A stretch of 64,000 bases of DNA from Biscogniauxia marginata (taxonomy: Eukaryota > Ascomycota > Sordariomycetes > Xylariales > Xylariaceae), in assembly GCA_022695795.1 (NCBI GenBank), contig MU404109.1, positions 1 through 64,000 of the forward strand, read 5' to 3'. The position numbers and the translations under genes are program-made. Position 1 is the stretch's first letter. Each line of letters opens with the position of its first letter. The notes beneath the pieces were generated by a model that made no database searches, was not told where the DNA came from, and worked only from the letters and a program-made list of their open reading frames with translations. Positions 23,649 to 35,434 of this stretch are shown piece after piece.

Positions 23649-24212
23649 TTATTTCCCCTTGGGCTTGAACTTGGGCTCGCCGATGCCGGAGCCGCGCAGC
23701 TTGACGTTAAGGACGCGCTCCATGGCGCTGAGGACCTTCTGGTCGGGGATGGCGGTGCCGCGCTCGAAGTCGGCGATGACGGCGGGCGTCGTGTTGCAGC
23801 GCGTCGCCAGGTCCTTCTGCGTCATCTTGGGCTCGACCTTCTGCCGCGTCTGGCTGATCACGTCGCCCACCTCCTTGCCCACCGTGTTCGGCTTGATGAT
23901 GTCGTCCGACCGGTCTACCTTCGTCAGGCGCTGGCCCTCGGGCCCCTTGCCTACCTGTGGGAAGGAAAGGAAAAAGAAAAACGTGAGCGTGAGAGATAAA
24001 TGAATGTTTGGGTTTGACATGATGATGGTTTGATGACGACGGCGGTAACTTACAGCATTGCCCGTGGAGTACTTCTTCTCTGTCTGGATAGATCCTCCCT
24101 GACGTCGCGCAGCGTTCAAGGCTGAGGTACCTCGCACGACGGTCTCCCGCGAACCAGCCCCGCCGCCTCGGGCCTTGCTACCAATCTTGGTCACTGTGTC
24201 CCAGTCAGCCAT
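23649..24212 (-). CDS. mbf1: Multiprotein-bridging factor 1 (Mbf1)
   Basis: Two exons, 24212-24054 and 23954-23649, with a 99-bp GT-AG intron, giving 154 residues. The N-terminal MBF1 domain starts [18 protein letters not shown]; the spliced junction [20 protein letters not shown] restores the family's conserved linker. The Cro/C1-type helix-turn-helix follows (about residues 80-135: [24 protein letters not shown]), and the end is [17 protein letters not shown]. Mbf1 is a conserved coactivator bridging bZIP regulators and TBP and also suppresses ribosomal frameshifting on stalled ribosomes. Length and motif order are normal. It lies divergent from the DUF1365 gene with 761 bp between the start codons. 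Confidence 0.95.
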   Translation of the reverse strand: MADWDTVTKIGSKARGGGAGSRETVVRGTSALNAARRQGGSIQTEKKYSTGNAVSYRRRHQTIIMSNPNIHLSLTLTFFFFLSFPQVGKGPEGQRLTKVDRSDDIIKPNTVGKEVGDVISQTRQKVEPKMTQKDLATRCNTTPAVIADFERGTAIPDQKVLSAMERVLNVKLRGSGIGEPKFKPKGK

Positions 24213-24973
24213 TTTGGCGGTGGTTGGTGTGGTTGTTGGTGCGTATATGAAAATAAGACGTTCGGAGTTGAGGCCGTGAGATCGTGTGCGTTGCGTTGCG
24301 TTTGGCTTTGCAGCAGAGTGCTAATGTCGTATGGGTTTATGGAGTGATGAAAGTGACAAGTGAGTTAAGGGGTTTAAGATTGATATGTGGTTGGTGGTTG
24401 GTGGTTTTTTTGTTGCAAAGGTGTTGGAGGTTCGTTAATAAATGGTTGATGTGGTATCTTGGGTGATGATAGAAGGCAAAGGAATGATAGGAAAAGGTGG
24501 GCTGAAAGCGGAGCCTCTCGCTGACTCAATCGGCGGGCGACTTCGAGGACTAACTTTTATTAGAGGGTTCATGTTGCTTGCCGGTCAGGGCGACGAGCCT
24601 GTGGAGGCTTGGCAGGGCTCCCGTCTCGTTAACGCCGATGCGGCTGGTCAAATGTGGCGCTACCCGGAATGCTCCGTACCTTAGGTAATGGAAGGTATCA
24701 TTTTTATTGGGGCAAAATAATGTCGACTAGTCGTTGATCAATCATGATTCAACTTCCCGGCAATTCATTCTCGTCCTTCAGTTTATATTCCCTAGGTTTC
24801 TTGATTATTTCATTCGTTGATGATTTGCTTTACCGGTCATGTTACGTGCCTTTATCTAATGTAGCGCGACCTATTAGATCTCACGGTCGTTGTGCATACC
24901 ATATCTCTGAGGATTCTCCCGGGACTGTGCATTCCAACGCAAGATTCTAGAGGCCTGGGACCTGTCCGCGCGA
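24213..24973. promoter_or_regulatory. Divergent promoter region MBF1/DUF1365
   Basis: 761 bp between opposed start codons; no gene inside. A TCACGGTCGTTG segment and ACCTTAGGTAATGG (about 24677-24690) are present, but no binding site can be named confidently. Confidence 0.4.
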
Positions 24974-26840
24974 ATGGACATCGTTCTAGGGATGCCCTGG
25001 CCTCTTGTTGCTCTGCGAGTAGCCGCTCTAGGTTATTACCTCACTTTCGGGAACACAGGAGATCTCCTGCTTCTTATAGTTGGGTTCCTATGGATGAGGT
25101 CGGCTTATGTCGCCCAATACCTAGAGCGCTACGATGCGAAGGTGCTTATTCCAGCAACCGCAGTAGCTGCATTTGTGTTTGCTATTTTCAACTTCCTTCG
25201 GAGTTGGCATAGGAATGGAGATCTGCTGTCGTCAGCATGGCAAGGCCCTGGTCGGCCTTTACTTTTCCCGTGTCGGACAACGCATACGAGACTGTTCCCG
25301 AAGAAACACTTCTTCGCCTATTCTTACCTTCTCGTGGGTGTCCCTGTTGGCTGGCATGGTGTCGCAGGCGACATGATATCCGCTGATACCGGAGCCGGGG
25401 CCCGTAAAGGTTGGTATAATATTGATGCGGCCGGCTATCTTCAACGAGGCAGGGGCCACATTGGATTGAGAGGAAAGCTGGATGAATACCTCCAATCTCA
25501 AGTGCGTCAAGTGCAGCATTGAAACCCTCCAAATGATGAACTAACAACAACAGGGAATCGATGCTTCCCAATACCCATATGCTTACCTGGTCACTGCGGC
25601 CAAATTTCTAGGGTATCACTTCAACCCTGTCTCGTTCTGGTATCTCTACTCCGCAGACAAACAGCTAAAGGCCACCATCCTCGAAGTGAACAACACGTTT
25701 GATGAGAGACGAATGTATTATTTGACACCTAATGATAATAACGACGGATATAAAGAAGGGTCCTCGGGCAAGAGTGAAGATTCAAACACATCTGATACGT
25801 CTGATAACCCTGTGTCGAAGCCGTTGAGACAAGCCTGGCCCAAGAATTTTCATGTATCCCCTTTCAACTCGAGGAAGGGCGCCTATTCCCTTGTTGCGCA
25901 TGATCCCCTATACCCAAAAATGGAGGGGCGAGGCCCGATAAACAGCTCGATCAACCTGATATCATCTAAGGCCCATACGAAACTTAATGCTCGAATATTC
26001 TCGGAAGGTAAAGCTATTGAACCCACCGAGATGACACTACTTGATCGAGCCAAATTTTTGTTCCGCTGGTGGTGGGTTGGCTTTGTCACATTTCCTCGAA
26101 TCGTCAAAGAAGCCGCTGCACTCTTCTTCCAACGAAAGCTCCATGTGTGGTATCGACCAGAACCACTGAAGGAAAGTATGGGTAGACGTGCTGACAATAC
26201 CGAGCGACAACTCGAGCTTATCTTTAGAAGCTATCTGAAACATTTGGTTCGGCAGTCGTCTGCGTCGCTGGTGGTGCAATACATCCCTAGCGGCATAGCC
26301 GACGCGCCCACCGAGGAGTTCTTATCAATAACAGCCGAGACAGATCGTAATTCTGCAGAACTGCTTGAATTCAAGGTCTTGACGCCCGTTTTCTACTCGA
26401 GATTCGTTTATTATGCCCACGATTTCGAAGCGATGTTCTGCGAGTTGAACGATAACTGTACTATCTGGGTGTCGAATCCGACTTTGCTTCCAAAGCTTGT
26501 CTTCAAGAAACCGCCGCCGCCTCTCCATACAGCTAGTTATGTGGATTATGGCTACTTCACGGCGATCAAGAACCTGCGTCAGAGGCCAGAAAGAATTGAA
26601 CGGCCACTTACCTCAAGCCAGGTAGCCCCTACTCACGCACAGAAGGACATCCGAGGGTTTCGACTTTCGTCCATGGATGGATACGTCTTGTCACATGAAG
26701 ACGACAAGACACGACGCCTGTATAGACAATCGGTCTTGAGACTCTTCGTTGCAGACAGAATTGCCCTCGGCAGTGTGGGCATCCTCTGGTTGGAAACCCT
26801 TATCTTTCGAATGCTCCTAGCCTCGGCTGCATTGCCTTGA
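24974..26840 (+). CDS. DUF1365-domain protein with N-terminal membrane segments
   Basis: Exons 24974-25501 and 25554-26840 (52-bp intron ending CTAACAACAACAG), giving 604 residues. Two or three hydrophobic helices occupy about residues 1-75 (PWPLVALRVAALGYYL; DLLLLIVGFLWM; LIPATAVAAFVFAIF). The DUF1365 core follows: RTTHTRLFPKKHFFAYSYL, GRGHIGLRGKLDEYL, then across the splice YPYAYLVTAAKFLGYHFNPV and ILEVNNTFDERRMYYL. The FNPVSFWY and EVNNTF(D)ER blocks are the family's strongest motifs. In bacteria DUF1365 genes often sit beside cyclopropane-fatty-acid synthase and FAD amine-oxidase-like genes; no such partner is adjacent here. Biochemical function is unknown; a lipid-linked membrane role is inference. 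An extra upstream exon cannot be excluded. Confidence 0.85.
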
Positions 26841-28596
26841 CCCTGCTACCAATTGACATGATTTATGATGATTCTTCCGGAACAGACGTGCCTTGCATCG
26901 TACCTCATCTGCCAATTTGTCAACACAACAGGCATACTGAGGGAAGTCTAGTATAAAGAATGAGGCATAATTGAACGCCAGAACTACCTCTTCAAGGAAC
27001 AATAGCCTGTGGAAATGGCTTCCTTATCTATTCTGCAATTCACAAGTATTGAGACCGAGCCGCGGGATCCTTCTTGTCCAATGAAGATTCTACATATTCT
27101 CGACAAAATTTGAAATAGATTGATTACAACTACACTCACATCCAGCCTTCGTTTCCTAGAACAGATAACAACTACATACAGACTTATCCTATAAACAACT
27201 AGTCTGTGGTCTAAGATAGAAATGAGGCCCCGAATGAATGGCTGAATGGGCAATCCAAAGGCAGCCAGTCTCCCACACACAGTGACATTGGTGGAGCTTG
27301 TTTCAACAGCAAAGCAACCCAGTCAAGTGGGGGTTCTCGAAATAGTAATAATACTTCGATCCCGATGCTACTTTCATGCACGAAATGCTACGTAGTACCT
27401 ACATGATATGGAATTCGCTCTGGTTGGAGGGAGACGGCGGCCGCACGAGGAAGAGTCGTGGCTGTTGATCGATTATCGGAGACCGTTGAAAAAGGACTCC
27501 ATCAGCAGATGTTTGTGATTTGACCCGCATACATGATACATCCTTTACGCATAACATAGCTCAGGTTCTACGGATAGACTAAGGACTATCAGAGAAATTC
27601 CAAATCAGACCAGCCACTAAGCGCCAACACATCCACATCGGAAGCTAAGATGGATGAATCGGCTTGATCGGCTACCGGGGTCAATGACAAATCGTCGGCG
27701 TTCCACGCAAGCCCCAGCTCTGTAGGCCCGTCGATCCTCCTCCGATTCACGCTTTACCGAAAGGGTCCCTTGGGGTCGATCAGCCCTGACAGGCCGGGCT
27801 TGTCTGATATTATGCATGCTTGCCTCGTGCACAGCGAGTTGGTTTGACGATAATAATCAAACAGTAGCAAGTCGCAACGTGAGAATATCAATGCTGAAAA
27901 CTGGAACACGACCCTTGCATACGTCTCTGTACATGTGCACCCTTACAGTCGGGGACGGGGCCCGCCAGCCAGCGGCAGCTAGCCGGACCAACAAGAGGAC
28001 CAGTGCCAATATCGAAATCCAAATCATAGAGCTTCTGGACTGGCCAAGCGTAGCCAGGGTCCCACACTAGCCTCACATCACACTGACGTCGTAGTGCAAC
28101 AGAAAGGATAACCCGGCCAGAGAGCTCGTCGACCCCGCCTCCGTGATAGCTGGTAACCTAGGGTTATAACGTACACATGTCCAGAGCTACTATGCTGACT
28201 GCACACCGCTGACGCGATTAGGATTGGCTCTGCATGTCAGACATTATGTGCAAACGACAAATCAGTTGGAGATCCAAGCGCGAGAAGGTAAAAGCCGCAC
28301 TGTTTATGCCGCCGGCGTCGAGACTCTGCTACAGTACGGACTACACGGGTCCCGGCAAGTTCCCCTCTATGTCAATGCCCGATTTGATTTTCATAGGAGC
28401 TATACTATATTACTTTCTTGCTTGCTTTGTCCTGTAGTTGGTTACCCCCTCCCGATACTATTATATAAGAGGGACTATGTCCTCGTCGTGTCGTTGATTT
28501 CCTCCTCCTCCTCCTCCAAGCCAATCTAAACAACAAGTCCACATCTTCAAACAACATTATACCAAATAAAACCATTCAAGCTCCAAACTAGACATC
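26841..28596. other. Intergenic region upstream of the GFA gene
   Basis: No convincing gene. A TGACGTCG CRE-like site lies at about 28084. A TATATAAG box occurs at 28462-28469, about 128 bp before the GFA start, and a CCTCCTCCTCCT run just after it. Confidence 0.5.
28462..28469 (+). promoter_or_regulatory. TATA box of the GFA gene
   Basis: TATATAAG, 128 bp before the ATG at 28597, followed by a CT-rich leader with A-rich sequence before the start codon. Position and sequence fit a core promoter. Confidence 0.55.
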
Positions 28597-29166
28597 ATGG
28601 GTCTCTCTGGTCACTGTCTTTGCGGCGCGGTCAAGTACACCGTTGATTCGCCCCCCTTCTCCGTCGCCTACGACCACTGCGACGACTGCCAGCGCCAGAC
28701 TGGTTCCTCCTATTGTATGTCGATGCCTCTGTCGATAGGCAATCGTTGCTAGTAGTACCATGAACTAACGTACCACCTTACCCAACAGCCCTCGTTGCCG
28801 TTGTCCCCAAGGACAAGCTGACCATCTCTGGCCCTACTAAGAGCTGGGCTAGCACCGGATCTTCCGGCAAGCCCGTCCACCGCGTCTTCTGCGGCGAGTG
28901 CGGTTCTCCCATCTACCACGACCCTGAGGCCGCCCCTCCCATCATCGCCCTCAAGGCTGGTACTCTGTCCGTCGAGGACAAGAAGGCCCTGAAGCCCGTA
29001 AGTAGACATGCCGTTCCAAGCATACCGTGGGATCTGAACAGGCTTGCTATGAACAGGCTTGCTAACAACATGCCCAAAACAGGACACCGAGATCTGGACC
29101 GTCAGCAAGCTGCCCTTCATCGGCGAGAAGCTCGAGAAGTCGTTCGAGCACATGCCCGCCCACTAA
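28597..29166 (+). CDS. GFA-family (glutathione-dependent formaldehyde-activating-like) zinc protein
   Basis: Exons 28597-28714, 28789-28997 and 29083-29166 (introns 74 and 85 bp), giving 136 residues. The zinc ligands are in family order: C7-x-C9-G (GHCLCGAVKY), C28-x-x-C31 (HCDDCQRQTG) and a C-x-x-C in RVFCGECGSPIY near residue 77-80. The GxxCxCGxxxY and CxxCRxxxG-like patterns define the GFA/CENP-V fold. Members bind glutathione or related small molecules; few have proven substrates and the original Gfa activity is not assured here. Small cytosolic protein. The second intron contains a 15-bp tandem duplication next to its branch point. Confidence 0.92.
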
Positions 29167-31331
29167 AGCACGCTATATTATATGTGTGCTTATAGGATCG
29201 TCTCGGGAAATAAATACATCGGGACAGGGAAGCGATAGTGCTGCGCAACATTGAATAAAGAGAATAAAAAAAAAGGAATAGATCAGCTGTCAATATTTGG
29301 TAACATGATCTATGCAGAGTGTTAGCTAGCTTAGAAAAATTACAAGCTCACTTCTACTCCAACAAATACTGGCTCGATGTCTTGGCTCTTTCCCCTGTGT
29401 GAATCGTGCTGAATCTTGTGTCCATAGAAGATGCGCCTCTAGATATAAGTTACATCAAGTTAGAGTAGTCGTTGGAGATAACACTTTTACCAAATAATAT
29501 GTTGCTGTGATCTAGCGTTTATGTACGATGGGAGGGAGGGAGGGAGGGAGATGACATCTACCTATACCCAAGGCTTACTTAACGCATGTCGTTGAATTAA
29601 GCAGCCAAGCTGTAAGCAACGATAAAATACCGTGATATTATGTGACATGACGTGACGTTCCGCTTCCCAACTAACGGCACACACGTGGGGGAGGAGCCGA
29701 ACTTGCATTGCAGTCAGCCGCAAGCTAGGGTCAGGGTCAGGGTCAGTCAGTCAGTCTTCTTTTAGACTTAATTCTTTTAGTTTACCCGGAGATCTTAAAC
29801 GGCCACGCCTCGTGGCACCCAGGGATACGGTACCGGGACTGCGAGACGGGAGGGGGTGGAGGGGATAGGGCGAGTGTGTGATAGGCGGATGGAGGGAAGA
29901 AGGGAAGAGAGAGAGAGAGAGAGACCAAATAAGAATTTCTAGAACGAGGTAACGTGATTGGTGATTTTCGTCTGGCGCGGTTCGAAAGAGGAAACTGGGA
30001 TGAGGCAGGGTGGCCATCAAGGTAGCCGGGCTGGGTTGGGATTTGGGGTCGGGGCTGGTTAGTTTGATCTCGTCATCGGGTCGGGTGGGTGCGTGAGAGT
30101 GGGTATATATATAATTTATGACAAGGGCTCATCCTCCTCCCCCGTTGCGTACTCTTTTCTTCCTTCTTTCCTCCCTTCCATGTTCTTCTTCCTTTTCACT
30201 CCCCCTTATATTATCGGCGCGGGGTTCTTATTATATACCTCACCTACCTAGTTAGAAAGCCAGAGTTGGGATGCCCTGCGGAACGGAACGATGGATGGAA
30301 CGCATTGTTGGCAACTTGCTAGAATCAACTGCTTCGCGCTGACGAACCCTCGAGCACACCATATTGAAACATAGTGGCACTGCATTTTCGGAGTAGTTTG
30401 TCATCCGAAGTATGTAGGAGCAGCTGCAAGACTTAGAGTTTCTCCCGTACCCGTGTCCGACCCCAGTCCCAGCCCGATCCCGTGGTCGTATCCCATTATT
30501 GCCGGAAATCCGCCCTAAATTTACTTAGCCCACCACTCTTCCACCCATCCTCTCTCTTGCCTCGACACAACAACCTCGCCGTTTAGGGAGAGCACGCGGC
30601 GGGAGATTAGCACATTCCTATGCCTCTCGGAGGCTTGCTGTCACGACGTTCAATACTACTAGATTAGACGTTGATATTATGCAAAATATGCAGTGCTAAG
30701 TTCCGAATATGCCGGAAAGCATGGCAAGCTAGAGTTGGCCATTGTCGGGCCAGTAGGTGATACATTCGTAAATGATTCTTTGCTCACGGAAAGTGAGTAA
30801 GGTAGGCTACTACTCAGGGAAACCGCGGATGGAAACGAAGATGGGTTGGCAATTTACATCTATTTCCACAGGGACTCATTCTCGGACAGTATTCGCCGTG
30901 AATAAATATCGGTTCTTAGTCACGAGTCCCTGGGATGACAATGTCATGGTTTTCTAGTATATATAATTTATTTCTATCTGATAACCCTAGCTGACGACAA
31001 CTTGCTGTGTCAGCCGGTCGTCGACATGTCATGCCGGTAATGAGAAATGCCCCTTTGAGTGAACCCTCGCAGGCCCAATCCATAGCTATGAAAGATGCCC
31101 TTTTGAAGGGAAAGGAAAATACAGAAATACGTAGGCGTCTGCGCTGTGCCTTTTTGGAACAGAAACTCACAAAGGGGGAGTGGTTGTTTAAGTAAAATGC
31201 GAATTAGAGAATTCATAAACTCCCAAGTTCTTAGTTATGCTGAACCTGCCTCCCCCAAATACCAATATAGAGGATAACTCTGCCCCCGGTAAAGTCCTGT
31301 GACTATGTCACGTTTTATCTCATTTTCAGGA
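29167..31331. other. Gene-free region with short tandem repeats
   Basis: Contains GGGA repeats (about 29529-29550), GGGTCA/GTCA repeats (about 29726-29757) and a GA run near 29905-29923. The open frames present are short and compositionally biased. No gene recognised. Confidence 0.5.
29726..29757. repeat. TCAGGG/TCAG tandem repeat
   Basis: Three GGGTCA units run directly into three GTCA units. It resembles a variant telomere word (TTAGGG) only superficially. Confidence 0.75.
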
Positions 31332-33034
31332 TCAATCCTCCTTGTCGACTCGACCTGCAAATCGTGGGGCATCAGCCTATGTAGCTATACGCAGCGCTGG
31401 TGAACACATACCTGTAAACATGCCGATGACAGTGAGTTGTATGTTCTTCAGATTCTTGCTTGTTGACTTCGCTAGGATGTTCTTCTCGATCGAGTGGGAT
31501 AACAGGTTGTATACACCCCGCCACAATTCCTCATGTACGTCAGGCCTATCCATATCTGTTGGCTCCCAATCGAAAATCTTCTCGAAGACGCAAACCCAGA
31601 TGTACCTCGCATGAGACAGCCACTCGAGTGTATGAGCCTGAACATCTATACAAGGCATCAGTCATCCTGCTCACAGGGGTGGTAGTTTTATATGGTACCT
31701 AAAAGAAAAGAGGAAGAAAAAGAAGAAAAAGGAACATACACTCGTTTATATAGACGGGGTCATCCGGCGGCTTCCCGAGTAATTCGAAAAGGTCATCTAC
31801 GGCCTTTTCTCTCATATCCTGGCTCCCGCTAGTGACTTCAACAAGCAGGCTGGAAATCACGTGTCGAACACTTTCTCTTTGCCTGTCTAGAACTTCCATG
31901 TTTTCCAACGCTCTCTGACACACTTCCAAAGTCGCCTCCAGATGCTTCCCCGCAACCCATTCTGGCTTGCCTCGATTATCTTGCCGCACGTCATGTTTGT
32001 GTTCGGGACGCTGTATTTGTGCTTCGTACTTGGCAATGATGTCCTGCAGGGCTTTCTTCCAGTTGTCCCAGCGCTTTGCGCTGAAATAGTCGTGCCTAGA
32101 TGGTTTCATATCCACCAACTCCTTGCCTGAGCGTGGTAGATAAACTGGCCCAAGGTCGGCACCACAGCGACACGTCGCCGCAATATCGGCTCCGGCCCTC
32201 AGTATCCATTCGGCTGCCTGGAGGTAGAGATGAGAGGTGCGCCGTATGTCTAGTTCCTCCAGTTCTGTAGAATTTTCCAAGGAGCAAGTCATTGCGCACT
32301 CCGTAGCCCATACAAGATTCAATCTGGCCGGATCCAGCGCATTAAGTCCGACCAAGAAGCGTTGGAGAGCGCTGTATTTGGCCAAGTGCTCATGGAGCAG
32401 TCCGCTATCGTTGCGGCTTCTTCGGAGCAGATCATCGAGAATCTCCTTAGCTGGGGAGGGTCGTCAGCTTATGAAAGGTTGACAAGGGTGTGATGAAGAC
32501 TGTACTTACGTTCAGTACTTTCGTATAAATCATCAAATATCACACGAATTCCTTCGGCTATCGCATCGTGAAATCTCTCCTCAGCATAGTCCGGCTTGAG
32601 TGAGATTTCGAGGCGGTGCAACATCGAGTTCGTCACTATAGAGGCGATATCGAGTCTCTTTACCTCGGCATTTGTAGAAATGTTATCGTATACCCAGTAT
32701 AGGGCCGCGGTCATGGCACTCTGGACGACTTCCCGTTCAAGTTGCTCCGGAAAGCCGCTCTCCACGTTCTTCAAATTATTAGCCCATCCCTGTAGATAAA
32801 TCAGGACTTTTTGCCTACCGAGAGATCATTTCTCGATTCATTGGCCAGAGTGATAATCTCCCAACCCGAATCGTTGCCACCGTGAGCACCCCTCCATCTA
32901 TGAAGTCTAGGATTTCCTTCTTCGGCTGGTGTAGGCTTGGTCGTATCGTTCAACACTTTCTTCGTTATATATTCAATAGCGTCAACCAAGAGCTCTTGCG
33001 AGCCTGGCTTCCTCTCTCCCAGTTCTAGAGACAT
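31332..33034 (-). CDS. DUF3632-like fungal protein, function unknown
   Basis: Five exons on the minus strand: 33034-32819, 32768-32510, 32450-31740, 31645-31412, 31354-31332, giving 480 residues. Introns 2-4 are 59, 94 and 57 bp, GT-AG. Intron 1 is either 50 bp (GGCTAAT branch, AAG acceptor; used here) or only 29 bp (CTACAG acceptor), both in frame, the latter adding seven residues. The protein is helical, soluble, with no signal or membrane segment. The AAEWILRAG block (about residue 237) and YFSAKRWDNWKKAL (about 275-290) resemble the DUF3632 family of filamentous fungi, whose role is unknown. An alternative is an unrelated lineage-specific helical protein. The C-terminal 23-nt exon is the least certain part. 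Confidence 0.65.
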
Positions 33035-35434
33035 AACTTGCTGATAGCCTTTGGGTTTGGTAGAGGAAAAGGGCTGTGTGGCTTGTGGAGATCGAGAGAA
33101 CCCGCAATATCTCTTTTGTCGTGTCCATACTGGGTATGTTTAGACCGGACTTGGGCCTGTATTTAAAGATAATCTAAGATGAGTGCAACGTCCTCGGGAC
33201 TTCAGATGACCATAGCTCAACTCGGATCGAACCTCAAACGCAAGGAACTGTTCATAAAGACCCAACAGATGAAGACAATTTTCGACTCGAAACAACAAAC
33301 TCAGGCCGGGAAAATGTAGCGTTTTGCAAAAACTGAATCAAAGGGACAGTCAAAGTAATGCTCTCGCTATTTCATTGTTACAGGTTGTCGCCACTGTACT
33401 TTTAGTCAAATACTAGGCATCTTAAGAGTTGGTACTGTAAAAATAGTCTCGTGACTTAGGAAGAACCGATGTTTGCTTTGTCTAAGTATATGTAATAAGC
33501 TGATCCTTAGGAAGGATAGGGTAAAGTCGGGAAGTCATGAGTTCAACTGTCACGTCATGTAATCTGTACTACATATATGGCCGCACGGAGCTTTAGCGGA
33601 TGAAAGAGGAACCCACAAGATCTTGGCGAGGGCTCGTGCCAAACATCACTGACTAGAATAGCCACGAACAAGGTAAAACCCTTTTGAATCAACATCTTTG
33701 TTTCTAGCTAACCTGGAAACTAATGTGAAGATCACGGTTTGAGATATAAGGCAGATAATCATTATCCAGAAAGTCATAGTTACAATACCCGGTGGAAAAA
33801 GTGCCTGTGCTATTTGTAGGTGTTATACGAGAGGAACATCTATAATGTGCTTGCTGTAGGTATTATACTTCTTCAACCGGCCCAGTGGGCTTATCCGGAT
33901 GAGATAAGTGTACGACCAACTACTCTCTGATCCTTTTAACCTGTGATTGAAGGGGTATCGAGTAGAATGCAAACATGGGGGGAGGGGGGTTGGAGCAACA
34001 ACCACCGTTTTCTTTGTCCCGGTTCACCTAGCATGTCGACATTACAAGATGCCTGAACCGGAATGTATACTAGACTATGTACCATCACAGGCGCGTGTGA
34101 CCTAAAATCTCTACGCTGGGCTACACATGATAGTATCCAAGGCTCACACGGGAAAAGATACCATCAATACGGAAAGTAGAAGCATAATATATTGGTGTAA
34201 TACCACACACGCAAGAGTTTGAAAATAATCATATAAACGAGGAGCTAGAAATAGGATATCGCCTTGCTGAAATGATTTAAAACGTATGCACCTGCAGTCT
34301 GTGAGCAGGTGTCCCCGAAATTTGACAATGATGCACGCTGGGTCTCGTGATCAAGTTCTCCTCTTGCCAACGAACTTGAACTTGAGCATTATTTCTACCC
34401 TCGCTTGTAATCACTAGCTCATAGTGTAGGCCTAAATCAATCAAACCTATATCCCGAATGTAAAACCTGGGATAATTTCACATTCATTCTAACCATCTTA
34501 ATGCTATCTTCCTCCCTGATAGAGATAAATTATACTCACACTCCTATAGAGTGTGCGAACGAGTCACCCAGAGCGATGAACGAAAAAAAGCCTTGCCTCT
34601 ATGAACAAATGATGAGATATTGTCCCAAAATTTCGAGTCTAATATTCGTAATCGAAAAGTGTTCGGCCATCCTAACGTCCAAAAGTGCGTCACTATTAGT
34701 ATGACTAAATTGATAAGAGTGCTAGTGCCTGAATATTTCAAATGTAAAAACTTATATTACATTTAACATAAAATAAGAATAGTCCCCAAACCCTCGTAAC
34801 TAGAAAGCACAGTCGGGTCCGGGTCTATGATATCGAACAACTTGAGAGCTGTTAGAAAACCCCGGGAGTTTTCAGATGAATCATAATGACATTTTAAATT
34901 GGAATTGCAGCAAATGAATAACAAGGCATTCTTGAAACATAGGTATATGATAGAACTGCCTGGTTTCTATAGGGTGCTCTGGTGCCTGGTACTTAATTAC
35001 AACCACTACTATTACTCCTTCTTTGATCAAATAGGCCGAAGCGACTTCTAACCGCACATAGGGCTTTTGGGGGAAAAACAGATATCTAGCTTACACATTG
35101 TAACCTTGGAGTCATCTGAAAGTCCAAGGTATCAAGAGTTGGTTGTACGCAGACAAAGAATGCGTGTTATCATCAGTTGTGATACACACAAAGTAGGAGG
35201 TGTGCTACGAGGCGAATTACCTGACCCCGAGGCAGAGCGGCTGAGGGAACCACCGAGAACTTCTAATAGAGTTATTGAAATAGTCGTAGTACTGGAGCAA
35301 GCAGGCATGAAAAACAAGTTGGGAAATGTAGAGATCTTTTTTTCCCTAAAGTATCTACTTCTACGTCCCATTCTTATTCGGCGGACCCTATCAATTTCCC
35401 TGCAAGGCTTCATCAGCGCACGACTTCGTCTATC
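33035..35434. other. 2.4-kb gene-free region
   Basis: AT-leaning DNA with no coherent frame. The first few hundred bases are the promoter of the minus-strand DUF3632-like gene. Nothing else recognised. Confidence 0.5.

Noticed and set aside
29970..29990. GGTTCGAAA, resembling a tRNA T-loop
   Set aside because: No flanking complementary T-stem, no A-box at the right distance and no cloverleaf could be drawn.
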